DNA of 64,000 nt from Cladosporium sp. IMV 00045. Lineage: Eukaryota > Ascomycota > Dothideomycetes > Cladosporiales > Cladosporiaceae. Shown piece by piece: positions 23,293 to 33,831 of the stretch (position 1 is the stretch's first letter; each line of letters begins with the position of its first letter). The stretch spans positions 1 to 64,000 of the forward strand of contig MSJI02000448.1 in assembly GCA_001931905.2 (NCBI GenBank). Reading direction: 5' to 3'. The translations under genes and the position numbers were made by a program. Below the pieces are notes generated by a model. The model saw only the letters and a list, made by a program, of their open reading frames with translations. It was not told the origin of the DNA and searched no databases.

Positions 23293-24860
23293 TCAAGAAG
23301 AACCAAGCCTCTGCAGCCATCCTTCGATCTCTTCTGCTAGCCTTTCCCCATCCACATCCTCAAGGACACCAGCTTGCCATGACACATCCACGGCAAGCTC
23401 GCCGTTCAAAACGCTGAGAACGTTGAGCTTGCATACTGGTCCGTTCACATAGGCCCCAAGAGATATGGCAGCTTTCTGAATAGTCCATCCGTCACGTTGT
23501 TGGTCTCGCGGCCCGCCGTCCAATACGCCCACGTTGGAGACAAGCCATGTAGGCACACGAGGCTTCATCAACTCGCTGCGGAAGTGGGAGCGAAGATCTG
23601 GGATAAGCTTCATCAGTCCACAGAAATCATCCTTGGCGCCTTTGTCAAGTTGGCTTTGTATATCGGCCCGAACGTTGGTTGCAGCGGTCCAGATGATGCG
23701 TTCTAGCTCCGCCACTGAAGCGGACTTTGGATCACTTTCACCTGGCAGATCCCGAATCTCGTCAAGGACACTGGATTTGAAATTATGCATGAGGATGCTG
23801 ACGTAGTTTGCCATGGTATATTCAGGCACCAAGTCGGGGAACTTATCGGAGTGAGGCAAAGTGTGCCTGCGTTGGTTGAGCGGCGTCTGGCTCACAAAAG
23901 CCTTAGCCTTATCGGGCCCCAATAGCTTTGCAAAGAAGATCAGGGTAATGCCGTGGAGAAGACCGGTCAAAGTGGTGTCATGTTCACGGCACTTGACTAG
24001 GACCTCCCTAAGTTGGCTAGGGGACAATCTTGCTGTGGCACGATGCGTTTCGTATGGCTTGGTGCGTATCGGAGACCAAAGCGCCTTCGACGATTGATCA
24101 CCTGTCAGCCAGGGGTAAGCAATCTCTCGCCATATAGTCGATGCGAGGAACGAGAGACTAAGCGAGTATTCTGAGATGTCTTCCTGTGGAGGCGGCAGAT
24201 CGGCAGTTGTGGCAGTGGTCGCAAGGAACCTTGTCTTCTCGTTCAAGGGCAAGGGCTTCGTTGCGGTCTCACGATCATTCAAGTACATGAGCAACGTGCG
24301 GTGGAAGATCTTGCCACTGATCCCATCACAGTTGCTGTGGTTCCAGCCGAAGACGACGTCGAGCTCGGTTACATTCTTGCGGAATATGGCCACTCTCCAC
24401 CCAACAAGCGTTTGAAGGTCGGTGAATTTGGTGTCGAGGAAGCCTTGGTAGGTCTTGAGGTACAGCTCCTCAAAGTCACTCGCGGAACCAGTTTTTGTAT
24501 ACCATTTTATGTGTCGACGGAGATCGATGCCTTCAATCTCCACCCAGTATGGAGATTTAGCGTCCGCATCGGCAAGGCCAACCCGCAGAAATGGGTGGTG
24601 TATGGCGGTACGTGCAACAGCGCGGTCGAAGTAGGTCTTGAGCTCACCGAGCTGCTCCTTCCCGGTAAGGGAGGTTGGAATGTGATATTGACATGCGACA
24701 GTGGTTCCGTAGTAGGCGTCCAACTGGTGCAAGACCGTCTGCCAGCTCTCACTGGGGTTGTTTGTGTCAACCAGCAAGAAACAAGCTAGCGTGGAGATGT
24801 CGTTTTAACTCACATCTTGGACAAGGGTCTTATCGTCTTCTGCTCAGTAACAGTTGCCAT
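23293..24860 (-). CDS. Alcohol acetyltransferase-like (AATase / Atf family, HxxxD acyltransferase)
   Basis: Two exons (24860..24814, 24751..23293) encode 501 aa. The first exon is only 47 nt and supplies the conserved start M-A-T-V-T-E-Q-K-T-I-R-P-L-S-K. The 62-nt intron (GTGAGT..CCCCAG) joins it to I-E-S-W-Q-T-V-L-H-Q-L, recreating the R-P-L-x-x-I/L-E motif seen at the start of AATase proteins. Reading only the long frame would give a wrong N-terminus. The catalytic H-S-N-C-D (HxxxD) is at residues 154-158, followed by G-I-S-G. Family members use acetyl- or acyl-CoA to esterify alcohols and resemble condensation-domain folds. A late S-L-G-A-Y-V-N-G strand region is also conserved. The alcohol or amine substrate is unknown. 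Confidence 0.88.
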
Positions 24861-26378
24861 ACTTGTAATGGCCGAGCTGAGAGCGGTAATCGTAAGGCTG
24901 GAAAAGGTGTCAAGATGAATGACCTCCGACTGAAGAAACATCACAGCGGTGGATGTAGCCGTGCAATTATATTATTTCTTCCCAGCCTGGAGCTGTGAAT
25001 ATAGGATTGCCTAGTCTGCGGCTGAGAATAACGGCGATATTGGCAAGCTGACGATATTAATATGGATTGCCTACAGGCCAATCCTCAGAACATTATTTCT
25101 GGTTGTAAAATCCTTGGGACTTTTGCCACGGCGCTGATCAACAAGAAATGCGACCGGTTGCATCTGTGACCTTGGGCATCGGCAAGCTAGTTGTGGTACA
25201 ACCACCATAGCTACATCTATTCGATCAATACGCCGGGCAAGATGTTGTTGCAGATACAGAGGCGTGTTTCATGAGCCGTTTTTGGGCACAAAAGGATCTT
25301 GGAGTCAGGTCATGATAAATGTCATACCACAACAGTCCGGTATCTGTACACTGAATCTCTATCAGCGTAATTCAGAACCCGAGAGGCTTGGATGACCAGG
25401 GTGCCACGTCAGGCGTCAAGGACGCAGGAGTTAGCAGCATTCAGCCGCCTGTTTCTTGCTCGAAACCCGCCATATGTCGGGAGCATAGGGAGAAACACCT
25501 GATGCCGTTACGAACAGACTTCACTTCTCGCAGCCGCCTGAGCCGGAGGCCGAGAGCTTGCGACTTGTTGTCGGCGCATACTTGGTGATACTGAAGAGTT
25601 GTCGAAAATGCCATCAGGACTACATAATAGTGTCAACTTCTTCCCCTGCCATGGTTGGCTGCACCGGGGAAGTCTCCCGACGTCAGGGATGCGATTCCCT
25701 TGGCGTACATGCATGTTTCATTGTTCGTTCTCCTGATTGCATCAAGGATTCAAGACTGAACGTCGAAGAGGACTAAAAAAATATCCATTCATCAGTTGTT
25801 GTTTTCGACACTAAGCTGGAGAGCCAGCCTTAATGACTGCACTTTTGACGTTCTTCCAAATCACTGCGCAAGGTACATGTACCGTCTGCAATATATGCCC
25901 AACGCTCAACGCACGCTCGAGGATCTGCCGCACCGTCGTACTCTGAGAATGGCACGGGAAAGAAAGCAATTTCGTGGTATTTCCATGACGAGGTTTGTTT
26001 AAGCGCTCGACTTGTTTAAATGGCAAGCCCAGGTAAACACTACCATGTTGCAGGGATGGAGCTTCGCGTGGCTAATCCGTCCTGGCGAGTGGTTCCACTC
26101 TGCCGTGCGGCGTAAATCAATTTCGCCTCCTGTCCAGACGCACGATCTAGCATTTTTGCTGAGTTGCTGGAGCAAGGCGTGCGATTTGTTAAGCTACATG
26201 TGGGTGTTTGTGAGCAAAATTTGAGCGCATGAATCATGATTTCATGCCTCCCAGCCGCCGCGATATATCTCGGCTTCTCCAAATCAGCGCCGCAGAAGAG
26301 GCAGCTTGACCTTTTGGAACTAGCCGGCGACGTCTCAGCGATTGTGAATAGAAAGCCTCATTCCTCGGAAAGCCAAAC
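24861..26378. other. Divergent spacer, 1.5 kb
   Basis: This spacer separates the acyltransferase start (minus) and the GT34 start (plus). It has only short open frames without domain character. I found no tRNA and no clear repeat. Confidence 0.5.
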
Positions 26379-27484
26379 ATGGCAGCTTACAATGGATCCA
26401 GGACTTTCGGGAAACGATTGCCTGTCGCAGCTATCTTGCTTACCTTGTTCCTCACATTGTACTTTTTGAAAGGACATTCGCATCTGGATCCGATCCCAAA
26501 GAGTGGCGTTAAACAAAATCATCCAGGTACTTTCCGAAAAGACGAAGCTCATCGGGATCTCCATCATGAAGATGAACCCCAGCCAAAAGCCATTGAAACC
26601 ATTCAATCGACTTCAGCGTCGCAGTCAAACCGGCCCAGATGCTCAGTAATGAAAGTCTCAATGCTTTACGGCGACCACAAATTCAACCAGCTAGAGGCAG
26701 CATTGAACTCACATCGTACCCATTGTGAGCGTTGGGGATGCGAATTCAGGACTCTGGATCGCGACCTGTCCGACCGCAAGCTCTACAGCAAACACTACTT
26801 CTTATTGTCCACATTGCTACACGAGCTTTCCAAGCCAGAAGGGGAAAGACAGAGTTGGCTTCTGTGAGTGCGATCCGATTTGTCAGCGTATATACACGAT
26901 CATGGCAGCTGACTCAGATCTCGCGCAATAGCTGGGTAGATGCCGACTCAATAATTGTCAACCCAGCTTTATCACCATGCATTTTCTTACCTCCGGAGCA
27001 TCTGGACCATATCTTCGCTCTGGTAACAGCAGATCACAATGGACTTAACAATGGTGTATTCTACCTCAAAGTGCACCCTTCGTCAGTCGACCTTCTGACA
27101 CAGATTGCTGCTTATCCACTGGCAAACCCAGAGGACGATCTTGGTTGGTTTGGCAAACAGGCTGCTATGGCCAGAGTCATCAAGGCCACCGAGGAGCGGC
27201 ACAAAAACGTATCCAATCCTTCTGGTATCGTCTGGATTCCTCGTACTTGGATCAACAACTACGAATGGGAGCACGGTTTCGAGGGGGAGCCGGGCAGCTT
27301 CCTCGTGCACTTTGCGGGTCTCGCAGAGACAAGGCTCGCACACATGGCCGCCTGGCTGGACGAATTACTCAACAATCAAGCAAAGTGGGAGATTCCAGTG
27401 GAACGTACTTGGTACAAAGACGCCATCCCCGCGTTCTGGAACGAATACGCTGTCAATATTACCGAAAAGTCTTCGGTTGGGTGA
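26379..27484 (+). CDS. Golgi glycosyltransferase family 34 (galactosyl/mannosyl transferase, GMA12/MNN10 type)
   Basis: Two exons (26379-26863, 26932-27484) encode 345 aa. The 68-nt intron is GTGAGT..AATAG. The protein is a type II membrane protein with a short cytosolic tail (…G-K-R), a transmembrane segment at residues ~14-31 and a luminal stem. The GT34 core begins near C-S-V-M-K-V-S-M-L-Y-G. The metal-binding DxD motif (W-V-D-A-D, Asp165/Asp167) is completed across the splice junction. Further hallmarks are N-N-G-V-F-Y-L-K, a W-I-P-R-T-W-I-N-N-Y-E segment and F-L-V-H-F-A-G. GT34 enzymes add alpha-galactose or alpha-mannose to N- or O-glycans in the Golgi. The donor sugar cannot be decided here. 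Confidence 0.92.
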
Positions 27485-28410
27485 CTGGAATCGAGAGAGG
27501 CTGGTCTTTCCTCTGGATAATATGGCGCTGGAGAATATTCACGGTCTTGGATCACCCAGATGGGGAATGTGAGAAAACACCATTTGCAGCACGAGGAGAC
27601 ATATGGGTGCGCCATTAGTAATTGAATCGCTGGCGTTCTAACACAACGGAGGATATAGACCATAGAAAAGAGACGCCATACCCTGTGGCATCGTTCGCAT
27701 TCACTGTCGCGTACGCTTCAACAATGCTGCAGGCACTGGAGTCTGAGTCCTGACACGACGAAATACCATTTCAAATCCTCCGGCCTTCTCAGATTGGGTG
27801 ATATGTCGTCGGATAGTTTACGGTGAATCTGCGATTGGAACCATCCAAGCCACCACTCGGTATCTTGTGGCTAGCTGCCAAGATTGGTTACTATATCCGA
27901 CGATCTGGTAAGAATAGCCAGGCGTTTGTTGAACCGACAGACACCCGCATGCTGCAGGCTGCAGCGCTCGGTCTTACGCCGCACAGCTACATTCGGCCAA
28001 GCCTCCTCTTATAGACACAGGCGCTTATTCATTTGCGGAGAAGTGTTCATCCAACCCGCTCCACCCTCGATGCTTTGATCATCTTAGGGAAGCAAGCGGT
28101 CGATGCAAGGCATGCATTATGCTTGTTGGGAGTCGGATGGGGTAATACGGTTCCGCGTAACCGCATGAGTATCGAGCAAGAACGACGCAGTAACAGAGCC
28201 ATAGAATCGAAAAAGTACAACGTTTATCCAATGTTTCAACCGTCTCTCACCCTCGATCTTTGAACCAGAACGTGCTCGCCAAGAAAAATCAGGAAAAAGC
28301 AACACTCATTGTACTGTATCATGTCGGGAAAGGGGTCGGGTATGCATGTTGCTCCCATTGCAAGTGGAGTGGGAAGTATTACCGGTTATGTTGGCTGATG
28401 CTTGCCGGCA
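27485..28410. other. Convergent 3' spacer, 0.9 kb
   Basis: This spacer lies between the GT34 stop and the stop of the aspartyl-protease-like gene on the other strand. No gene is supported. Confidence 0.55.
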
Positions 28411-30294
28411 TCAATGGCGGCTTGTGCCTAGTTCATGCACCTCCTGCCTGGCCGGCAACTCACTCATGCCCGAACCATCGGAGGCTGTTAGAAATCCTTG
28501 CAGTCGCGCATTGTGTGAAAATTGTCGCATGTCTTGTCCAGGAACGTTGTCCTTCGGATCCACAGCGGAGTATGGGGGCGAAGGGTCTTTCCTGGAGTCA
28601 ACTATGATGGTCTGCGGCAGGAGTTCAGTCTGGGAAGCAGTCGAAGATTTCCTCTTCCGCCAGAATATCAACCCAACGAGGGCTACCAGTGCAAGAGAGA
28701 AAGCTCCCACTCCTGCGCCAATGCCTGCTTTGGCTCCAGTGGAGAGGCGTTCGGCTGCTTCTCCGGCTTCTTCTTCGGCTTCTTCTTCGGTTTGCTCACC
28801 CGATGGTGGAGCGTTGGGCTCGGTCGATGTCTCTCCAGGCAAGCGTTGCCAATACGCTGACCAGGTCGAATTGAATTGCTCATCGGCGTCGCCTGGCAGA
28901 GGATCAAGCGTGTTATCATGCTGAGCAATATTCTTGAGTGCAATACCGAGCCCTTCACGGTTCGACCCGGGTCCCGGAGCTTGTGCAAGCCAGGCGGTTT
29001 GATGTTCCCAATTGCGACCAAAGAGCGCAGCCTGCAAGAATGCACGCCCAAGATAGTAAAATCCGTTATCGGGTTCGGGAGTGAATGGCATGCAGGGGAA
29101 GTATGGCACCGGTGTTGTTTGGCCGCTGAGCTCTGGGCCCAGTGTGAGGTTGAGCAGTATGAGAGGAACTTTGATAACAACGTCATCCGGGGCGCCATTT
29201 GCCGGTGATGAAGGAAACGTGAAGGACAGGTAGGCAGGTGAAGAGACTATGTTGAGGTACTCTGGGTCATCTGTGTCCCACAAGTAATAGCCACTGGAGT
29301 CGTAGCTGACGGGCAATTCGGCTGCGATCGCGTCGCATGTTTTTTTCGGCAACGACAAGTAGGGTCCTACAGGGTCTGGACTCACTTGGACAGCTCTATT
29401 GTCGCCTTCGGGGTTGACGAGCAGTCCGGTCTTGGAAGTGAAGTTGAAAGGAGATGCCCCGGTATGAACGCCAATACCGATGTCCAGAAGTGTCACGACA
29501 GCTGATGATTTCGCGTCCGCTCTCGGGACACCGAACACGGTTGCCGGCCCAATCATCCTGCCCTGATCGTACCCGCCAAAGGTAAGAGAGACTGGATAAT
29601 TAAGCGCTGCTGAGCCCATGTTCAACGTGTAACTGAACGATGGTATCACGCTTTGGTTGTAGAAGAACCCAGGAAGATTCCAGGCTACTATAGAGTTCGT
29701 GCCGTAAGTGCTGAATTGATTCCTTTGCGAGCCAGCCCCAAGAGCAAGAAATCCAACCTCTATGTCGGGAAAGATTTCATCGCTCGGTGTCGTGAAGTTC
29801 ATCCGATCAAGTATCGCCGTACTAGTGTTGTACGCTGTGTGACCAGCGTGGCTTGCAGTTCCCCCGATATTCATGGTTTGTGCATATATGAAACCCGTCA
29901 TGTAAAGACCAGAATTGGCACCGTTCTTCTTGTTGATGCCTCCAGGCTGAGCGATCGTTTCGTTGTCGGCAGTTTGTGAAGCACCATCGGGATTAAACGT
30001 GCCTCCGATACCACAAAGTCCGGTCGAATTGTCGAAACAAGAATCTGGTGAGATTACGAGAGACGTCCATGCTCCTCCGGGGAAAAAGTCAACGGAGCTC
30101 CACTGATGATTGTCGGCAATGTCGGGATTGGGAAAACCACCGTAGTTCACAGTTACGGCGCCCCAGGGCCCATCCTGACCATAGTAACGACTGCTAGGCG
30201 GGACAGAAATGAAGCGCTGCGCGTGGGCCTGGAGTGCAATGAAGCCGAGAGGTAAGCACACTCCATTGATGTACCGCTTGCCTGCGATCATCAT
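28411..30294 (-). CDS. Membrane-anchored aspartyl-protease-fold protein, probably catalytically inactive
   Basis: A single exon encodes 627 aa from the ATG at 30294. Another Met is 1 codon on, and an in-frame extension reaches 30393. A signal peptide (…G-F-I-A-L-Q-A-H-A) is followed by a large A1-like luminal domain of ~450 residues with many N-x-S/T sites. Where pepsins have the first D-T/S-G there is V-D-F-F-P-G-G-A-W-T-S-L-V-I-S, and no clear second D-T/S-G is visible. The family landmarks F-Y-Y-L-G-R-A-F-L-Q-A-A and A-Q-A-P-G-P are present. After an acidic Pro/Glu linker comes one transmembrane helix (A-G-I-G-A-G-V-G-A-F-S-L-A-L-V-A-L-V-G-L-I-F-W) with a K/R stop-transfer and a ~75-residue cytosolic tail. 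This layout fits a surface sensor or receptor rather than an enzyme, but that is inference. Confidence 0.85.
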   Translation of the reverse strand: MMIAGKRYINGVCLPLGFIALQAHAQRFISVPPSSRYYGQDGPWGAVTVNYGGFPNPDIADNHQWSSVDFFPGGAWTSLVISPDSCFDNSTGLCGIGGTFNPDGASQTADNETIAQPGGINKKNGANSGLYMTGFIYAQTMNIGGTASHAGHTAYNTSTAILDRMNFTTPSDEIFPDIEVGFLALGAGSQRNQFSTYGTNSIVAWNLPGFFYNQSVIPSFSYTLNMGSAALNYPVSLTFGGYDQGRMIGPATVFGVPRADAKSSAVVTLLDIGIGVHTGASPFNFTSKTGLLVNPEGDNRAVQVSPDPVGPYLSLPKKTCDAIAAELPVSYDSSGYYLWDTDDPEYLNIVSSPAYLSFTFPSSPANGAPDDVVIKVPLILLNLTLGPELSGQTTPVPYFPCMPFTPEPDNGFYYLGRAFLQAALFGRNWEHQTAWLAQAPGPGSNREGLGIALKNIAQHDNTLDPLPGDADEQFNSTWSAYWQRLPGETSTEPNAPPSGEQTEEEAEEEAGEAAERLSTGAKAGIGAGVGAFSLALVALVGLIFWRKRKSSTASQTELLPQTIIVDSRKDPSPPYSAVDPKDNVPGQDMRQFSHNARLQGFLTASDGSGMSELPARQEVHELGTSRH

Positions 30295-31571
30295 GGTGTC
30301 CGCTGTCCGCAGGCTCGCCAGTACTAATCCAGTGCTAATGAGTACGAGGTTCTGAAAGTATAAACTGATCCGAAAAGAGAGTATGAGATTCACCGTGTTC
30401 CCATGAAGAGGGGGAGCGACAGTAAATGCAATAGTCGAGGCGAGACTCCTAGCGGCGCATAGATTATTCTCATGAATGGTGGATTGTCTCAGTATAGCGG
30501 ATCAAGTCACCCTGCCTGCCGCTGCATGGTCTTGCAGATCATTCATTTCGCCAATATGAGCGCCTCACGATAAGCTTCTCTTTTCGTAAGGCGCCAATCG
30601 CAGGCCCAGAGGGCCACATGACGATTTCAATGATCTATTTTCTATTGAGGCTTTCCCTGTGTAGACCCGACTGCCCATATTGGACCATTTCTTGTTACTA
30701 TTGTACATATAACTGAAGCAGTCATGACTCCAGATTCGCTTGTTCACTGGTGAGAGCAAATTTTGCGAAGACATTCGAGGACCACCTTACCGTGCACGAA
30801 GCTCATGAATTTGCAGACTATGTATCATATTGGTTCGCTTTGCCGATAGCGTCGCGTGGAGGATCGCTGCAACCGGTGTGACGGTCAACAATTTGTGCCC
30901 TCATGCATGTTTGCGGCGTAGTGCCGAGCCTTGAGCTAAGGCTTCCAGCCGTGTCGCCGGCCCGAGAGCTTTTGACCGGTCACAAAGTCACTCAGTCAAC
31001 AGACCGAACGTAACACAGCAGGACTGAAGTGGTGTTCTCGAAACGCAGACCGAGTAAAAAGAAGTGATGTTACCTATAGGTACTCTGAGAAAGCTGAGTT
31101 AAGCTTAAACAACGTTGCTTTGACTTTCTCCTGCGGAGAAATTCCGCCTCCGCGATTGGGCGACTGGAGGCAGCACTACCGCTTGCGCTATTGCTAACTA
31201 TCTGGGTAGTTTGAAGCACGGCTTCTACTCCCGGGCGGCTGCAGGCTAGGCAAACGCCCTGACGGCAACCTCATGAGCCAGTCGCACGCATGAAGACAGG
31301 GTCTAGAGCATGCACCCAGTATTACAAGCGAAGTGACAATGTCCCACCCAAGTACTATATGCAAGACAGACAAGGGGGTTCGCGGCAACGATGAAGGCGG
31401 CAATATGCAGACAGAAGCGGTCTTTCCGCTTATTTTGCGTGGCATGGAACAAACTGCTGATGTACCGATCTCAGGCCGCGATACGCCTCACTGATCCTGT
31501 TGGCACCACCTACGACGCGGCTCGCGATTGAAGTTCAATAAGAGCAGTATCGACTTCTTCAATATCTCGTC
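30295..31571. other. Divergent spacer, 1.3 kb
   Basis: This spacer lies upstream of both the protease-like gene (minus) and the GT8 gene (plus). No further gene, RNA or repeat is seen. Confidence 0.5.
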
Positions 31572-32738
31572 ATGGCGGCTGTCATATCTCAGTGGATACC
31601 TATGGAGCAACTGAGGAATGCTGTCTCTATCCGGAAATATTCGCTCCTGGAAAACGACACCGCAGGACAGCTTTCTTGGAGGGAAAGGGCGAAGTGTCTC
31701 ATTGCGATGCGGGCTCTACGGCGTTTGCTCCTCGCTGTCGTGCTCATTCTAGTTTCTGTCAACTTGTTCCGCTCTCGAGAGCGCTTTCGCGGCTTCATGT
31801 TTCCCGACGGCACGGCCCCAAGCCATATCCCTGATGGTGTGGACTGGACACAGTATGCTTATTGTCAATACGTGACCAACGAAGACTACCTATGCAACTC
31901 AGTAATGATCTTCGAAGCACTCGAAAGGGCGGGAGCCAAGGCGTCAAAGGTGATGATGTACCCTTCAGAATGGAATATCAGCGCCGACAACCACGTTGGA
32001 CGACTCATTCGGCAAGCTCAAGATGATTACAACGTCCAGCTTTCGCCAGTCCATATACAACACCTTGATGGAGACGCTACATGGGCCGACAGCTTCACCA
32101 AGTTGCTAGCATTCAACCAGACACAGTTCAAGCGTGTCCTCAGCATGGACTCTGATGCAACAGTTCTGAAAAGTATGGATGAGCTCTTCCTTATCCCATC
32201 ATCACCCGTGGCCATGCCTCGTGCTTACTGGCTGGATAATACATTATCGTCGCAACTCGTACTGGTGGAACCCTCCGAGTTCGAATTCCGACGCATCTTG
32301 AAGGCATTCACTTCTCGCTCAACTAAGGATTTCGACATGGAGATCGTGAACAATTTGTACGGCTCAGATTGCATCGTCATACCGCATCGAAAATATGATC
32401 TTCTGAGCGGCGAGTTCAGAGAAAAGGAACACAGCAAATACCTAGGCTCAAAGGAAGAGACCTGGGATCCTGACAAGGCGCTCGAGGAAGCAAAATTTGT
32501 GCACTTCTCCGACTGGCCACTCCCCAAGCCCTGGCTACCCCACGACAAGACTCAGGAGGAGAGCATCCAGCCGCTATGCAAGCACACGAGCCAAGGCGAT
32601 GATTGTCGAGACCGAGCTGCATGGCTCAGTCTGTACGCAGATTTTGCGCGGCGGAAAAGAGAGATTTGCGACATCAATCTTGATGTACAACCTTCGCATG
32701 TTCCGTCGGTAGATCAACGAAAGGTTTTTATATCTTAG
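31572..32738 (+). CDS. Glycosyltransferase family 8 (GNT1-like N-acetylglucosaminyltransferase), type II membrane
   Basis: A single exon encodes 388 aa. A basic N-terminal region ends in a transmembrane helix at residues ~50-65 (L-L-L-A-V-V-L-I-L-V-S-V-N-L-F), so this is a Golgi type II protein. The luminal domain opens with A-Y-C-Q-Y-V-T-N-E-D-Y-L-C-N-S. The GT8 DxD motif is V-L-S-M-D-S-D-A-T-V (Asp193/Asp195). An F-V-H-F-S-D-W-P-L-P-K-P-W motif near the C-terminus supplies the conserved His seen in GT8 retaining enzymes. The closest described type is fungal Gnt1 (glucose/GlcNAc transferase). Together with the GT34 gene 5 kb upstream it may act in protein O- or N-glycan elaboration. Confidence 0.88.
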   Translation: MAAVISQWIPMEQLRNAVSIRKYSLLENDTAGQLSWRERAKCLIAMRALRRLLLAVVLILVSVNLFRSRERFRGFMFPDGTAPSHIPDGVDWTQYAYCQYVTNEDYLCNSVMIFEALERAGAKASKVMMYPSEWNISADNHVGRLIRQAQDDYNVQLSPVHIQHLDGDATWADSFTKLLAFNQTQFKRVLSMDSDATVLKSMDELFLIPSSPVAMPRAYWLDNTLSSQLVLVEPSEFEFRRILKAFTSRSTKDFDMEIVNNLYGSDCIVIPHRKYDLLSGEFREKEHSKYLGSKEETWDPDKALEEAKFVHFSDWPLPKPWLPHDKTQEESIQPLCKHTSQGDDCRDRAAWLSLYADFARRKREICDINLDVQPSHVPSVDQRKVFIS

Positions 32739-33210
32739 CTACATCTGGTGCGAGGTTTACGAGGGGCGATGCGATGACCTCACGATTTCATATTTGTTTT
32801 ACATTATTTGTCCGTTGCGATATGCATGACCAACGTTCCGATCCTATGTCTTTGACTGATCGAGTAAGCATCTGCAAGCCAGCTGCGTTGCAGACATAAT
32901 ATTATTACCATGGATGTACAGATGGCTATATTCACTTGATTGCCAACTCAAGTTCAATAATGCTGTTGCCGAATAATGACGCAGAAGATATGGCATTCCA
33001 CATTCAAGTACTTGGTCGACTTGAAAACCATCAGCAGAGGACACAAGTAAAGCAAGACATTTGCGAACCTGCAAAACTGCCTCAAATGTATGTTTGATAA
33101 GTGAGTGGTCTTGCTGTGAGAACGAATTGTGGCCTGCACCCGCTGCTGGTGCTTTCCAGCAGTGAATGACCTGGCAAAAGAACTTTACACTCTTCCATGA
33201 ATGTCCCTGC
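32739..33210. other. Convergent 3' spacer
   Basis: This 472-bp spacer lies between two convergent stop codons. I see nothing in it. Confidence 0.6.
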
Positions 33211-33831
33211 TCAAGCAATTGCAGTAGTATAGAACGTGATGCTTGCGGACTGAACCTTGTTGACCCAGCCGGGAAACATCGCCCAAGCCTCGATGAGGAC
33301 ACGGTCGCCATTCATGAGACTCGATACCCAATCGGCCTCATTCCGATCATGGGAATCAGCTCGCCATGTGACCTCATGAGTGTACCATTTTTTATCTGCC
33401 ACTAGATTTCGGCAGATTTCCATGCCCTGGGAGGCTTCTTGGTCGGCATCGACGGTCTCTGATGGCAGCGAACCTCCATGCAGTGATTTTCTGGCAGTGA
33501 ACCAGGTCCAAGAGCCTGAATCTCGGCTGCTTGCCCATCCTTGGTCGTGCGAAGTGATTCTGAACACGACTTTACGGACAGGGTGTCGCATTCGAGCCTT
33601 CGACACGACGCCATCGCTCGTGAGGACTTCTCGAGGAGCGTTTGACTCAGAGACTCTGACAAATTTTCCGCACTCCGTCTCATTCGCTAAGCTCCAGTAG
33701 ATCTCAGCGTAATCCAGTATAGAAGAGATCAGGTCAGGGACTAGTTTCTGTCGCAGGAGAAATGCGATGTGATAGATGTCGTGCATCTGCTGGTCCAGTG
33801 TTGGATGTTGCAAGCCTTCAGACTGATTCAT
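33211..33831 (-). CDS. Uncharacterised ascomycete protein (206 aa, S-H-D-Q-G-W motif)
   Basis: This is a single-exon open frame with strong coding character. An N-terminal helix region contains L-V-P-D-L-I-S-S-I-L-D-Y-A-E-I-Y-W, resembling the start of F-box-like or folded-helix segments. It is followed by a beta-rich domain with V-R-K-V-V-F-R-I-T-S-H-D-Q-G-W, G-S-W-T-W-F, Y-T-H-E-V-T-W and V-L-I-E-A-W-A-M-F-P-G-W. I have the impression that the S-H-D-Q-G-W module recurs in other unannotated fungal proteins, sometimes joined to other domains, but I cannot name its function. It has no signal peptide and no membrane helix. Confidence 0.75.
   Translation of the reverse strand: MNQSEGLQHPTLDQQMHDIYHIAFLLRQKLVPDLISSILDYAEIYWSLANETECGKFVRVSESNAPREVLTSDGVVSKARMRHPVRKVVFRITSHDQGWASSRDSGSWTWFTARKSLHGGSLPSETVDADQEASQGMEICRNLVADKKWYTHEVTWRADSHDRNEADWVSSLMNGDRVLIEAWAMFPGWVNKVQSASITFYTTAIA

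Noticed and set aside
28955..28975. A tRNA T-loop-like GGTTCGACCC
   Set aside because: It lies inside a conserved coding exon and has no matching acceptor or anticodon arms.
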